DNA of 11,956 bases from an uncultured Bacillaceae bacterium (GTDB taxonomy: Bacteria; Bacillota; Bacilli; Bacillales; Alkalibacillaceae). Position numbers and translations under genes: made by a program. Positions 1-7,394 of the stretch are shown here, in pieces (position 1 is the first letter of the stretch; each line of letters starts with the position of its first letter). The stretch lies in NCBI GenBank assembly GCA_937983065.1, contig CALKAL010000110.1, positions 1-11,956 of the forward strand, in the 5' to 3' direction. A model generated the notes under the pieces. It had not been told where the DNA came from. It did no database searches and saw nothing but the letters and a program-made list of their open reading frames with translations.

Positions 1-4
1 GATA

Positions 5-47
5 TAAAAATAAGCCCCCTAGTTAATCTAATACTAACTAAAGGGCT
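5..47 (-). terminator. Intrinsic terminator after opuAB
   Basis: On the minus strand a 13-bp stem (arms at 35-47 and 13-25, two G-T wobbles) with a 9-nt loop is followed by TATTTTTATATC. It starts about 20 bases after the opuAB stop codon, so it ends the opuA operon. Confidence 0.85.
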
Positions 48-68
48 GTATTATAAGACTGTTAAAAA

Positions 69-911
69 TTATACGCGGCTTCCTTTTTTCGTAATGCCTT
101 GTGTAATTCGGTCAAGCACCATCGCTAAAATAACTAATGCTAAACCACCTTCAAAACCGTTACCGATATTAACTTGAGTAACAGCGCGGTAAACGATTTC
201 TCCTAATCCTGGTGCTCCTACAAGAGAAGCGATGACAACCATGGAAAGTGATAGCATAATTGTTTGGTTAATTCCCGCCATAATAGTAGATGTTGCAAGT
301 GGCATTTGAACCTTCAATAATCGTTGACTCGTCTTAGCTCCGAACGCATTCGAAGCCTCGATTAGTTCTTGATCAACTTCCCGAATACCTAAGTTTGTTA
401 GTCTTACAGTCGGTGGCATTGAGAATATTATCGTCGCAATGACACCTGGTACCATTCCAAGTCCGAAAAAGACAACGGATGGAATTAAATAAACGAACGC
501 AGGCATCGTCTGCATAAAGTCAAGGATAGGTGAAACAACGGCCTGTACTGATGCCTTTTGTGACATCCAAATCCCAATCGGAATAGCAATAATAACAGCA
601 ATTATTACGGAAATAATAATTAACGCTAACGTATTAATCGTGTGACCCCAGTAACCTAAATTATCTATTAATCCTAGACCGACCAAAGTAAATAGTCCTA
701 ATTTCCAACTTGATGCCCACCACGCTAATAAAGTAAACAAAACGATAAGGATAATTGAAGGGCCTGTAGATAATAGATTGACAAGACCACCCGTTAACCA
801 TTCAATAACCGAAGAAATGGCGTCGAAGAAACCTTCGAAATTGTCCGTTAAAAAATCAACAAACACCTCTACCCAATCTGATAGCGGGAGCTTTGGTAAT
901 AATTCATTCAT
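69..911 (-). CDS. opuAB: Glycine betaine/proline ABC transporter permease (OpuAB)
   Basis: Integral membrane subunit that forms the channel of an OpuA/ProW-type importer for glycine betaine or related osmoprotectants. The 280 residues match the usual OpuAB length. Several hydrophobic segments are visible (about residues 42-65, 95-115, 135-165, 215-235 and 250-268). The cytoplasmic coupling loop typical of binding-protein-dependent permeases lies at about residues 182-200 (EASNAFGA followed by a basic stretch), where OpuAA should dock. The ATG is 2 nt after the opuAA stop, with GGTGGTG just upstream inside the end of opuAA, so the two are probably translationally coupled. It is last in the operon opuAC-opuAA-opuAB and is followed by a terminator. 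The family call is secure. The exact substrate (betaine, proline betaine, choline-derived solutes) is inferred from family. Confidence 0.93.
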   Translation of the reverse strand: MNELLPKLPLSDWVEVFVDFLTDNFEGFFDAISSVIEWLTGGLVNLLSTGPSIILIVLFTLLAWWASSWKLGLFTLVGLGLIDNLGYWGHTINTLALIIISVIIAVIIAIPIGIWMSQKASVQAVVSPILDFMQTMPAFVYLIPSVVFFGLGMVPGVIATIIFSMPPTVRLTNLGIREVDQELIEASNAFGAKTSQRLLKVQMPLATSTIMAGINQTIMLSLSMVVIASLVGAPGLGEIVYRAVTQVNIGNGFEGGLALVILAMVLDRITQGITKKGSRV

Positions 912-913
912 TT

Positions 914-2119
914 TTACTGTTCACCACCATTTCCGTTAATCACTTGATCATCACCAGATAAAGCACCGATAATCGCACCTCTAACAACAATTCCAACGAG
1001 TCGGCCCCTTTCATCTACAACCGATAAAGGAATGTTAGATTCATTCATAGGCTCGTATAAATCGTCTAACAACGTATCTTCTGTTACTGTTTTTGAAACA
1101 GGTTGAATAATTTCTTTTAACTCTTTTCCTTCCTTCGACGCTTGAACAGCATCATCAGCCGTAATATACCCAAGTAATTTACGGTCACGATTAACGACAT
1201 ATAACGTCGAGACACCGTTTTGAGTCATTTCACGAATCGCAACTTTCGGACCGCGATCGGATAATATTGTCTCTGGTCGCTTCATAATATGTCCTGCCGT
1301 TAACACTTTTGAAATATTAACATCCTCAACGAATTTTTCAACGTATTCGTCTGCTGGATTCATTAAAATTTCTTCTGCCGTTCCAATTTGAACAATCGCA
1401 CCGTCTTTCATTAAAGCAATTCGGTCACCGATTCGTAACGCTTCGTCCAAGTCGTGGGTAATAAAGACGATTGTTTTATTAACGGCTTGCTGTAATTCCA
1501 TCAATTCATTTTGCATATCTTTTTTAATTAATGGATCAAGGGCACTGAAAGCTTCATCCATTAATAAAATATCTGGATTGTTCGCTAAAGCTCTCGCAAG
1601 TCCGACCCGTTGCTGCATTCCTCCAGATAATTCATCTGGGTATTTATCAAGATAATCCCCTAGGCCAACTAATTCTAATGATTCCTTCGCCTTTTGCTTT
1701 CTTTCTTCTTTATCGATTCCTTGAATTTCTAATCCAAACTCAGCATTTTGTAAAATCGTTTTGTGTGGTAGTAGCGCAAATCTTTGAAAAACCATACTTA
1801 TCTTTTTTCGGCGCAAATTTCGTAGCTCTTCCTTCGACATTTCTGCAACGTTATCATTTCCAATCCAAACATTGCCTGTTGTCGGTTCAATGAGTCGATT
1901 CAATAAACGGACTAATGTAGATTTACCACTTCCAGATAGTCCCATTATGACGAAAACTTCTCCAGAATTCACTTCAAAAGAAGCTTGATTCACTCCGACT
2001 GTCATGCCTGTCTCTTGTAAAATTTCGTCCTTCGTTTTCCCCTTTTTTAATAAATCAAGCGCCTCTTTAGGGTTTCTGCCGAATATTTTCGTCAAGTTTT
2101 CAACCTTAATCTCAGGCAT
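914..2119 (-). CDS. opuAA: Glycine betaine ABC transporter ATP-binding protein with CBS domains (OpuAA)
   Basis: ATPase that powers the OpuA osmoprotectant importer. It is 401 residues from the chosen ATG. Visible in order: the N-terminal extension typical of ProV/OpuAA (residues 10-40), Walker A GLSGSGKST (60-68), Q-loop FQRFALLPH (111-119), ABC signature LSGGMQQ (164-170), Walker B ILLMDEA (184-190), switch histidine in THDLDEA (H222), and two CBS domains (about 275-330 and 335-390). In OpuA-type systems the CBS domains are linked to sensing of ionic strength and nucleotides. A GTG nine bases upstream (2128) is in frame, but it is part of the Shine-Dalgarno sequence GAGGTG, which sits 6 nt before the ATG at 2119, so the ATG is preferred. 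The gene lies between the opuAC/opuAA hairpin and opuAB. Confidence 0.95.
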   Translation of the reverse strand: MPEIKVENLTKIFGRNPKEALDLLKKGKTKDEILQETGMTVGVNQASFEVNSGEVFVIMGLSGSGKSTLVRLLNRLIEPTTGNVWIGNDNVAEMSKEELRNLRRKKISMVFQRFALLPHKTILQNAEFGLEIQGIDKEERKQKAKESLELVGLGDYLDKYPDELSGGMQQRVGLARALANNPDILLMDEAFSALDPLIKKDMQNELMELQQAVNKTIVFITHDLDEALRIGDRIALMKDGAIVQIGTAEEILMNPADEYVEKFVEDVNISKVLTAGHIMKRPETILSDRGPKVAIREMTQNGVSTLYVVNRDRKLLGYITADDAVQASKEGKELKEIIQPVSKTVTEDTLLDDLYEPMNESNIPLSVVDERGRLVGIVVRGAIIGALSGDDQVINGNGGEQ

Positions 2120-2145
2120 CGATTTCACCTCTTTTATTCATTTTT

Positions 2146-2190
2146 AAAAGAAAAACATCCCTCATTAACCGCTATAAGAGAATGAGGGAT
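2146..2190 (-). terminator. Terminator/attenuator hairpin between opuAC and opuAA
   Basis: A perfect 10-bp stem (ATCCCTCATT at 2157-2166 pairs with AATGAGGGAT at 2181-2190) with a 14-nt loop. On the minus strand it is followed by GTTTTTCTTTT. It lies about 60 nt after the opuAC stop and before the opuAA ribosome binding site. It probably terminates some transcripts, or protects the opuAC 3' end, so that binding protein exceeds ATPase and permease. No promoter clearly specific to opuAA was seen in the remaining space. Confidence 0.75.
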
Positions 2191-2251
2191 TAATTCTGTT
2201 AATGTGTAATTTTTATATCTACAATTGTCTATCTAATGGATAAGTTAAATG

Positions 2252-3220
2252 TTAGTTAACGCCCTCTGTCCATTCTTCAAGAAGATCTGGATTATCTTCT
2301 AAGAACTGTTTTGCAACATCTGCAGGATCTTGTCCTTCATCATGTACTAGTGGCATTAACTCTTCAACCATCTCATACGTCTCTACGTAGTTTTCTAACA
2401 CGCGATAAGCGGCAGGAGAATCTTCTTCTAGACCTTTACGAGCAACAGTGTAAATTTGGTCTCCTTCTCCACCGTAAATTTCTTCTGGATCTTCAAGCAT
2501 TTTAATATCTAATACACCGAAAATCCAGTGTGGTTTCCATAATGGAACGACAATCGGCTCTTCATTATCGTATGCACTTTGTAGCTCTGTTAACATTGCA
2601 GCTTCAGAACTTGAAACGAGTGTCCAATCGTCTAAACCATACACTTCGATCACTTCTTCAGTATTTTGCATAATACCTGCGCCTGGGTCAATACCAGTAA
2701 TTTCAAAGCCAACACTTTCACCAAACTCCGTGTTATCTCTTAAATCTTCAATGGAATTAATATCTTCCACATAGCTTGGCACTGCTAAGGCAAGTGGTGC
2801 TCTGTCTAACACTTCTGTAACTAATACAAGATCATCTTCATATTCTTCCCAGTAGCTAGCATGAGTTGCTGGTAGCCATGCGGACGTATGGAAATCTGAA
2901 TCTCCGTTCGCAACACTTGTGTACATTGGACCTGCTTCAACTTGAGTTACTTCAACGTTATAGCCAACTTCTTCTAAAATTGCCGCTAAAAGATAAGTTG
3001 AAATGGTCTCTCTAGCCCAAGCAACATAAGGAATTTGTAAATCAGTCTCTCCAAGTTCTAGACCACCTTCTTCTGATTGACCGTTTTGAGTTTCTTCAGT
3101 TCCGTTATCAGCCTCTTCTGTGCTATCATCACCATCATCGCCACCACAAGCGACTAAAAATAAAGCTAATAATAACATTCCAGCTAACATTAATATTTTA
3201 GAATTTTTCATTTTCAACAA
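2252..3220 (-). CDS. opuAC: Glycine betaine ABC transporter substrate-binding lipoprotein (OpuAC)
   Basis: Extracellular lipid-anchored receptor that captures glycine betaine and delivers it to OpuAB. It has a basic N-terminus, a hydrophobic core and the lipobox LVAC (Cys at residue 25 from the chosen start), followed by an acidic, Gln/Asn/Gly-rich linker (GGDDGDDSTEE onward) and an OpuAC-type binding domain. Trp residues in contexts such as VAWARE, SAWLPATHA and LWKPHW are candidates for the aromatic cage that holds the quaternary amine. The start is ambiguous. The best Shine-Dalgarno, AAGGAG at 3231-3236, is 10 nt from a TTG at 3220, 13 nt from a second TTG at 3217 and 19 nt from the ATG at 3211. 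The longest frame, from 3271, places a poorly conserved extension before the signal peptide and has no good binding site. First gene of the operon, unlike B. subtilis opuA where the receptor gene is last. Confidence 0.93.
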   Translation of the reverse strand: MLKMKNSKILMLAGMLLLALFLVACGGDDGDDSTEEADNGTEETQNGQSEEGGLELGETDLQIPYVAWARETISTYLLAAILEEVGYNVEVTQVEAGPMYTSVANGDSDFHTSAWLPATHASYWEEYEDDLVLVTEVLDRAPLALAVPSYVEDINSIEDLRDNTEFGESVGFEITGIDPGAGIMQNTEEVIEVYGLDDWTLVSSSEAAMLTELQSAYDNEEPIVVPLWKPHWIFGVLDIKMLEDPEEIYGGEGDQIYTVARKGLEEDSPAAYRVLENYVETYEMVEELMPLVHDEGQDPADVAKQFLEDNPDLLEEWTEGVN

Positions 3221-3230
3221 TGGTTTAACA

Positions 3231-3236
3231 CTCCTT
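3231..3236 (-). promoter_or_regulatory. Ribosome binding site deciding the opuAC start
   Basis: AAGGAG on the minus strand, inside the longest opuAC reading frame. Its position supports initiation at the TTG codons at 3220 or 3217, or less well the ATG at 3211, rather than the far upstream ATG at 3271. Confidence 0.6.
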
Positions 3237-3341
3237 GAATTAATTTTTAAATAAGTCATTTTGTAATCCACTAAAAAACTTTTTTCCCCCTTAATTCCAT
3301 TTCATTACTAAATAAATCGATACAAATGACTACACATTACT

Positions 3342-3370
3342 ATTCTAAGTGGGTATGACTTTCTCCTCAA
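3342..3370 (-). promoter_or_regulatory. Candidate sigma-A promoter for the opuA operon
   Basis: On the minus strand a -35 like TTGAGG (3370-3365) and a -10 like TAGAAT (3347-3342) are separated by exactly 17 bases. This predicts a transcript start near 3335 and a leader of about 115 nt to the TTG start of opuAC. The match is good by eye (4/6 and 5/6). No experimental support. Confidence 0.45.
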
Positions 3371-3427
3371 ATGCGAAAAAACGAACTGTGAGTCCAATTA
3401 TTAGCAAATTCTCATTTCACGGTCACT

Positions 3428-3442
3428 CAAATAGGCTATTTG
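3428..3442. repeat. Small palindrome, possible operator
   Basis: CAAATAG and CTATTTG flank a single central G, a perfect 7-bp inverted repeat. It lies about 58 bp upstream of the predicted opuA -35 and far upstream of the MFS gene. It has the size and symmetry of a dimeric regulator site, but the regulator is unknown and chance is possible in such AT-rich DNA. Confidence 0.3.
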
Positions 3443-3601
3443 GAAGATTACTTTAGTATCCTTTAAAATGCTCCATTTCAGTTGTCTTATTCTATATTTA
3501 TTTTTTAAAAAACGAATTAATCAACTTTTTTTACAGTATATTTAGTTGTGGACGCATAGGTAGGATAACGTAATTAGTGCAGATTCCGTGCTCATAATCA
3601 A

Positions 3602-3628
3602 TTGGCATTTGTTTGGAATTTTTATAAA
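3602..3628 (+). promoter_or_regulatory. Weak promoter candidate for the MFS gene
   Basis: TTGGCA (3602-3607) and TATAAA (3623-3628) resemble -35 and -10 boxes, but the spacing is only 15 bases, which is short for sigma-A. It would give a leader of about 110 nt. Confidence 0.25.
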
Positions 3629-3746
3629 AAGCTCACTTAATTAAAACATTTTTCACCATTTTAGACCTCTATTCCTCCTTTCGTCCGAACAATTAACTTG
3701 TCTATTTTCTTTACCATGAGCATAAATTAGTCTCGAGGTGAAGAAT

Positions 3747-4901
3747 ATGAATGTTACGTTAATTGATAAACTGCAAATTATTCTTGTCATGTTTTTTATG
3801 AGTTTAATTATGAGTGTACAAGCCCCGTTATTTACGCCTTATGCAGCGCTATTAGGAGCTTCAAGTGTATTAATCGGAATTATGTTAAGCGCATCACAGC
3901 TCGCGAGTCTATCTGGTAATATTATCGCAGGTCCTTTAATCGATCGTTTCGGAAAAAAGCGTTTCATTATAATTCCGATGATTTTAGCTGGGTTCGTCTT
4001 TATTTTACATAGCATGGCGACGAATTCCACGACATTATTACTTTTAAGAATGGTGAACGGGTTTGTGTTAGCCTTCCTTATCCCCGCGGCCCTTGCACTA
4101 CTCTCAAGCTATGCTAAAAATAGTGTCCAACAAGGGAAAAACATGGCTATATACGGCATGATGGTAACAATTTCTAGCATTATCGCACCAGCCATCGGGG
4201 GAAAATTAGGTTCGTTAATTGGCTATGAAAATACGTATTTTATCATTGGTTTAACGCTTTTATTCGTCTCTTTATATACGATGATTTTCGTTAAAGATCA
4301 AAATGTATTAATAAAAAATAGACAAAATAATAAATCCTACAGCTTGTCTCAAGTGTTAACAACACCACGGTTTCCACTCGTTTTAGCCGTCGGATTTGCG
4401 ATGATGTTTCTTCACGGTATTATCATTTATGAAGTCCCTTATTTAACGGTTGAAAAAGGGTTATCTCCCGCTACAACGGGTTTACTATTTAGTTTTTTTG
4501 CAATTGGCACTTTGTTTGCTTTGTCACTTTTCTTTATTCACCGTTTTGATCCATTTAAAAGGTTATTGTTTGGTCTCTTAGGCATGTCATTAGTAATGTA
4601 TGCGATTATTTACGATGTGCTTTCCTTCTCTATTTTAATGACGATGCTAGGCTTCTTTTTTGGAATTATTATGCCTGCTATGGCGACGGTTGTGACAAAT
4701 ATTATTCCGAAAGAAGGTCATGGAAGAGCGTTCGGTTTAATGTCGGCTTTTTATTCATTAGGTATGATTATTAGTACATTTTCAACAGGGATTATTCGTG
4801 ATGTCGTTTCTCCTTATTATATCGGTGCAACTCTCGGATTATTTGTTTTAATGATTGTCGGCTATAAAATAGTTCAACTTCCAAAAATAGAACGAGCTTA
4901 A
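3747..4901 (+). CDS. MFS transporter, 12-TM drug/solute efflux type
   Basis: Major facilitator superfamily secondary transporter, 384 residues, within the usual 380-400 for 12-TM drug:H+ antiporters. About twelve hydrophobic segments alternate with short loops. The conserved loop 2-3 motif A is visible as GPLIDRFGKKR (residues 62-72). A longer central cytoplasmic loop around residues 185-205 (KDQNVLIKNRQNNK) divides the two six-helix halves. The substrate cannot be read from sequence. An efflux role is inferred from motif A and resemblance to YfmO/YwoG-like exporters. A GTG at 3738 is in frame, but it lies within the Shine-Dalgarno GAGGTG (3735-3740), 6 nt before the ATG at 3747, so the ATG is chosen. 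The gene stands alone, divergent from opuA. No hairpin terminator follows, only a pyrimidine tract. Confidence 0.85.
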   Translation: MNVTLIDKLQIILVMFFMSLIMSVQAPLFTPYAALLGASSVLIGIMLSASQLASLSGNIIAGPLIDRFGKKRFIIIPMILAGFVFILHSMATNSTTLLLLRMVNGFVLAFLIPAALALLSSYAKNSVQQGKNMAIYGMMVTISSIIAPAIGGKLGSLIGYENTYFIIGLTLLFVSLYTMIFVKDQNVLIKNRQNNKSYSLSQVLTTPRFPLVLAVGFAMMFLHGIIIYEVPYLTVEKGLSPATTGLLFSFFAIGTLFALSLFFIHRFDPFKRLLFGLLGMSLVMYAIIYDVLSFSILMTMLGFFFGIIMPAMATVVTNIIPKEGHGRAFGLMSAFYSLGMIISTFSTGIIRDVVSPYYIGATLGLFVLMIVGYKIVQLPKIERA

Positions 4902-4943
4902 CCCCCCTCCTCCCCCTCTTTCTTCCCCCTTTTTTCTTTTTTT
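4902..4943 (+). other. 42-base pure pyrimidine tract after the MFS gene
   Basis: Immediately after the MFS stop every base for 42 positions is C or T, changing from C-rich to T-rich. There is no hairpin, so this is not a classical intrinsic terminator. A C-rich, unstructured, pyrimidine-rich transcript end resembles a Rho utilisation context, and the mirror-like polypurine/polypyrimidine duplex could adopt an unusual structure. Both are inference. Confidence 0.5.
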
Positions 4944-4986
4944 ATAGGAAAAAATACCCATTTTACCGTGTATGTTAATTTCTAGC

Positions 4987-5014
4987 TTCAAATCGATAAA
5001 AGTAATGGTAAAAT
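4987..5014 (+). promoter_or_regulatory. Candidate sigma-A promoter for the AAA/DUF1257/radical SAM operon
   Basis: TTCAAA (4987-4992) and TAAAAT (5009-5014) are separated by 16 bases, with the AAAGGTGG ribosome binding site (5032-5039) downstream. This would give a short leader of about 26-28 nt and express all five downstream genes, since no terminator or other promoter is apparent between them. Confidence 0.4.
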
Positions 5015-5047
5015 ATGAAATAATACGTAGAAAAGGTGGTTCTCTTT

Positions 5048-6706
5048 ATGCAAATTCAGTCGTTTTCTATTCGATTAGCCAATTATTTGCGGGCGAGATT
5101 TCCGTATTTATCGATTACGACATGGGAAGAAAATCGATTAATCCAAGATATTAGGAAAATATGTAAAAACCCAGAGCTTATTAAAACGACGAGGACCGTT
5201 TATACGTGGACATTAACAAAAGGTCTCGTTGATGAAGAAGGAAAAGTACAGCACAACTCAACGCAACCATTACAAGCGTTAGACTATATAGAAAAAGTCG
5301 ACGAACCCGCTGTCTTTATTTTTAAGGATTTTCATATTTATCTCGGAGGTGACCATCGAAATCCGGACTATCAAATTATTCGTCGATTAAGGGATTTCGT
5401 TGATCAATTAATTAAAGGGGCGGTACCGAAAAATATTATTTTCGTTTCACCGACATTTAACATTCCAATTGAGTTACAGAAAGATATTTTTATTGTTGAT
5501 TACCATTTACCAACTTATGAAGAAATTAAAAACGTACTCCATGAAATGATTGAATTAAATAAAAATAATAGCCGAATAACGATTGATTTAAATAAAGAAG
5601 AGGAAGAAAAACTAATTAATGCAGCATTAGGACTAACGTTACAAGAAGCTGAAAATGCTTTTGCTTTGTCAATGGTTTTTGATGGGCGATTAGACATTCA
5701 GTCGGTCAATCACGTCTTGTCAGAAAAACAACAAGTGATTAAAAAAAGTGGGCTCTTAGAGTATGTGCCCCATGATCCGAGTATGGACGATGTTGGCGGA
5801 TTAGAAAATATTAAACGTTGGCTTAATAAACGGGATAAATCTTGGTCAGAATTAGCGAATGATTACGGACTTCCTGCGCCAAAAGGTCTTTTAATTACTG
5901 GGGTGCCTGGTTGTGGAAAAAGCTTGATCGCTAAAGCAGTAAGCCATTCTTGGAAGCTTCCCCTTCTGAAGCTTGATATGGGGAAAATTTTTAGTGGCAT
6001 CGTCGGAAGTAGCGAGGAAAATATGCGTAAAGCAATCGAAACAGCTGAAGCCATCTCCCCTTGTATTTTATGGATTGATGAAATTGAAAAAGGATTAAGT
6101 GGTACGAATAGTTCAGGGGATAGTGGAACTTCAACACGAATCTTCGGCACTTTATTAACGTGGATGCAGGAAAAAGAAAAACCAGTTTTCGTTGCAGCTA
6201 CTGCGAATAATATCCAAGCCTTACCACCAGAATTACTTCGAAAAGGCCGCTTCGATGAAATATTTTTCGTTGATTTACCGACTCGAAATGAACGAAAGGA
6301 AATTTTTAAAATTCATATTAATAAACGATTAAATACTGAAAAAGCCCGAGGTGATTTTAAACTAACAGAAAAAGTACTCAATCTGTTAGTGGAATCATCT
6401 GAAGGGTACAGTGGTGCGGAAATAGAGCAAGCCATTATTTCGGCTTTATTTAAAGCATATTCTGAAGACCGCGGAATGATCGTTGAAGATTTATTAAATA
6501 CGATTGATCAAACAATCCCTCTTTCCGTCACCCAATCCGAACAAATTCGTACGCTCCGTGAATGGGCGAATGTTCGAGCAGTGACAGCGACGCTACAAGA
6601 TGACCGAAAAGATTATAGCCACGATGAAGCAAGTGACGTTTCAACAGTTGATGATCGTAAAGATGATATTTATAAATCCAGGGGTGGAAGAACGTTAGAT
6701 TTTTAA
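5048..6706 (+). CDS. Ycf46-like AAA+ ATPase
   Basis: Predicted hexameric AAA+ ATPase of the FtsH/p97-like clade, closest by eye to the poorly understood Ycf46 family. It has 552 residues. The N-terminal region (about 1-235) has the family signature FKDFHIYL (92-99), RNPDYQIIRRLRDF (104-117) and the strand IIFVSPTFNIPIELQKDI (130-147). The AAA core shows Walker A GVPGCGKS (285-292), a pore-loop region KIFSGIVGSSEENMRK (313-328), Walker B CILWIDEIE (339-347), sensor 1 Asn in ATANN (384-388), arginine finger region RKGRFD (398-403) and a sensor-2 region EGYSGAEIEQ (452-461). The tail (about 515-552) is charged and variable and ends GGRTLDF. No protease domain is fused, so it probably remodels proteins rather than degrading them. 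Start: AAAGGTGG is 8 nt before the ATG at 5048; the in-frame GTG at 5036 overlaps that site. First gene of a five-gene operon. Cellular role unknown. Confidence 0.88.
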   Translation: MQIQSFSIRLANYLRARFPYLSITTWEENRLIQDIRKICKNPELIKTTRTVYTWTLTKGLVDEEGKVQHNSTQPLQALDYIEKVDEPAVFIFKDFHIYLGGDHRNPDYQIIRRLRDFVDQLIKGAVPKNIIFVSPTFNIPIELQKDIFIVDYHLPTYEEIKNVLHEMIELNKNNSRITIDLNKEEEEKLINAALGLTLQEAENAFALSMVFDGRLDIQSVNHVLSEKQQVIKKSGLLEYVPHDPSMDDVGGLENIKRWLNKRDKSWSELANDYGLPAPKGLLITGVPGCGKSLIAKAVSHSWKLPLLKLDMGKIFSGIVGSSEENMRKAIETAEAISPCILWIDEIEKGLSGTNSSGDSGTSTRIFGTLLTWMQEKEKPVFVAATANNIQALPPELLRKGRFDEIFFVDLPTRNERKEIFKIHINKRLNTEKARGDFKLTEKVLNLLVESSEGYSGAEIEQAIISALFKAYSEDRGMIVEDLLNTIDQTIPLSVTQSEQIRTLREWANVRAVTATLQDDRKDYSHDEASDVSTVDDRKDDIYKSRGGRTLDF

Positions 6707-6725
6707 TAGTGAAAGGATGATTTTA

Positions 6726-7172
6726 ATGAGTTTATCGATGTTTCTAGTACCTATTGCAATCGGAGCAGCGAGTACCGTAGTCTCCTATGCCATTCAAGAA
6801 AAAGTTGATGAAGGGATACTATATCGCATGGATACTAATATGAAGGATGAAGCCATTTTAGCCGAAGCTTTAAATCATTTTGGCTGTAACGTCGATTTAA
6901 ATGAAGAAACGTTTAAATCGTCTCTTGGCAACATTCAAATGGCCTTTCAACAGCAAGAAGATGGGACTTTTAGCGGTTATTTTAACGAACAAGTATCAAC
7001 GGATGAGGCGGAGGAATTTTTAAAGGATGTTCAAAAAGAATATACGCGCATCGTTCAAAAAAACACGTATGAAACTTTGCTCACTCGGGCTAAAGAACAA
7101 GGTCTTCGATTAGAACAGGAACAAAAAAACGACGACGAAACAATCGTATTAACATTTCAAGTAAAGGAGTAG
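6726..7172 (+). CDS. DUF1257/Ycf35-like protein with hydrophobic N-terminus
   Basis: A 148-residue protein of unknown function. The body (about residues 33-148) resembles DUF1257 (Ycf35 in plastids and cyanobacteria): an N-terminal part with ILAEALNHFGCNVD, then a C-terminal half with a conserved tyrosine (KEYTRIVQKNTYE), a glycine turn (KEQGL) and a final strand pair (ETIVLTFQV). Unlike typical family members, which start with a short soluble segment, this one begins with about 19 hydrophobic residues (FLVPIAIGAASTVVSYAI), a possible membrane anchor or uncleaved signal. Start: an ATG at 6717 overlaps the AAAGG Shine-Dalgarno (6712-6716); the ATG at 6726 has proper 9-nt spacing. It begins 19 nt after the ATPase stop, and 7 nt separate its stop from the next start. 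The pairing with a Ycf46-like ATPase supports the family call. Function is unknown. Confidence 0.72.
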   Translation: MSLSMFLVPIAIGAASTVVSYAIQEKVDEGILYRMDTNMKDEAILAEALNHFGCNVDLNEETFKSSLGNIQMAFQQQEDGTFSGYFNEQVSTDEAEEFLKDVQKEYTRIVQKNTYETLLTRAKEQGLRLEQEQKNDDETIVLTFQVKE

Positions 7173-7179
7173 CTTTAAT

Positions 7180-7392
7180 ATGAGTAAAAAAATAAAATTT
7201 GAAATTTTATCTTCCGGCGAAATTCGTGCAAAAACACTCGGTATTAAAGGTGAAGAATGCTTAGATTACGTTGAATTAATTGAACGATTAACGGGCGCCG
7301 AAACGATTGATTCCGAATTTACAGAAGAATATTATGAAACAACAATCAAACAATCCATAAAACAACAAAGTGAATTAAAAAGGAAGTTGTAG
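7180..7392 (+). CDS. DUF2997-like small protein with single conserved-type cysteine
   Basis: A 70-residue protein resembling the DUF2997 family of small proteins found beside DUF1257 and AAA genes. It starts with a beta-hairpin-like segment (IKFEILSSGEIRAKT), then the family hallmark GIKGEEC (residues 21-27, Cys27), a helix (LDYVELIERLTG), and FTEEYYE (48-53) near the end, with a basic C-terminus. There is no signal peptide or TM segment, and Cys27 is the only cysteine. The ribosome binding site AAAGGAG (7163-7169) lies in the last codons of the preceding gene, so translation is probably coupled. Function unknown. Its size and position between ATPase partners and a radical SAM enzyme would suit an adaptor or a modified substrate, but that is speculation. 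Confidence 0.72.
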   Translation: MSKKIKFEILSSGEIRAKTLGIKGEECLDYVELIERLTGAETIDSEFTEEYYETTIKQSIKQQSELKRKL

Positions 7393-7394
7393 AA

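Larger units (their letters stand above)
3272..3746. other. Divergent intergenic spacer between opuAC and the MFS gene
   Basis: About 475 bases of AT-rich DNA with no convincing reading frame and no RNA gene recognised. It contains a likely minus-strand opuA promoter (3342-3370), a palindrome (3428-3442), a weak plus-strand promoter candidate (3602-3628) and the MFS ribosome binding site GAGGTG (3735-3740). The middle part (about 3445-3600) shows nothing else that I can support. Confidence 0.6.

Noticed and set aside
3717..3730. CATAAATTA (3721-3729) upstream of the MFS gene as a sigma-K -10
   Set aside because: It matches CATANNNTA, but it would place the transcript start almost on the ribosome binding site at 3735, and no AC element is at the right distance.
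4972..5154. A 60-residue frame overlapping the start of the AAA ATPase
   Set aside because: It has no ribosome binding site, covers the predicted promoter and overlaps the well-supported ATPase start in another frame.
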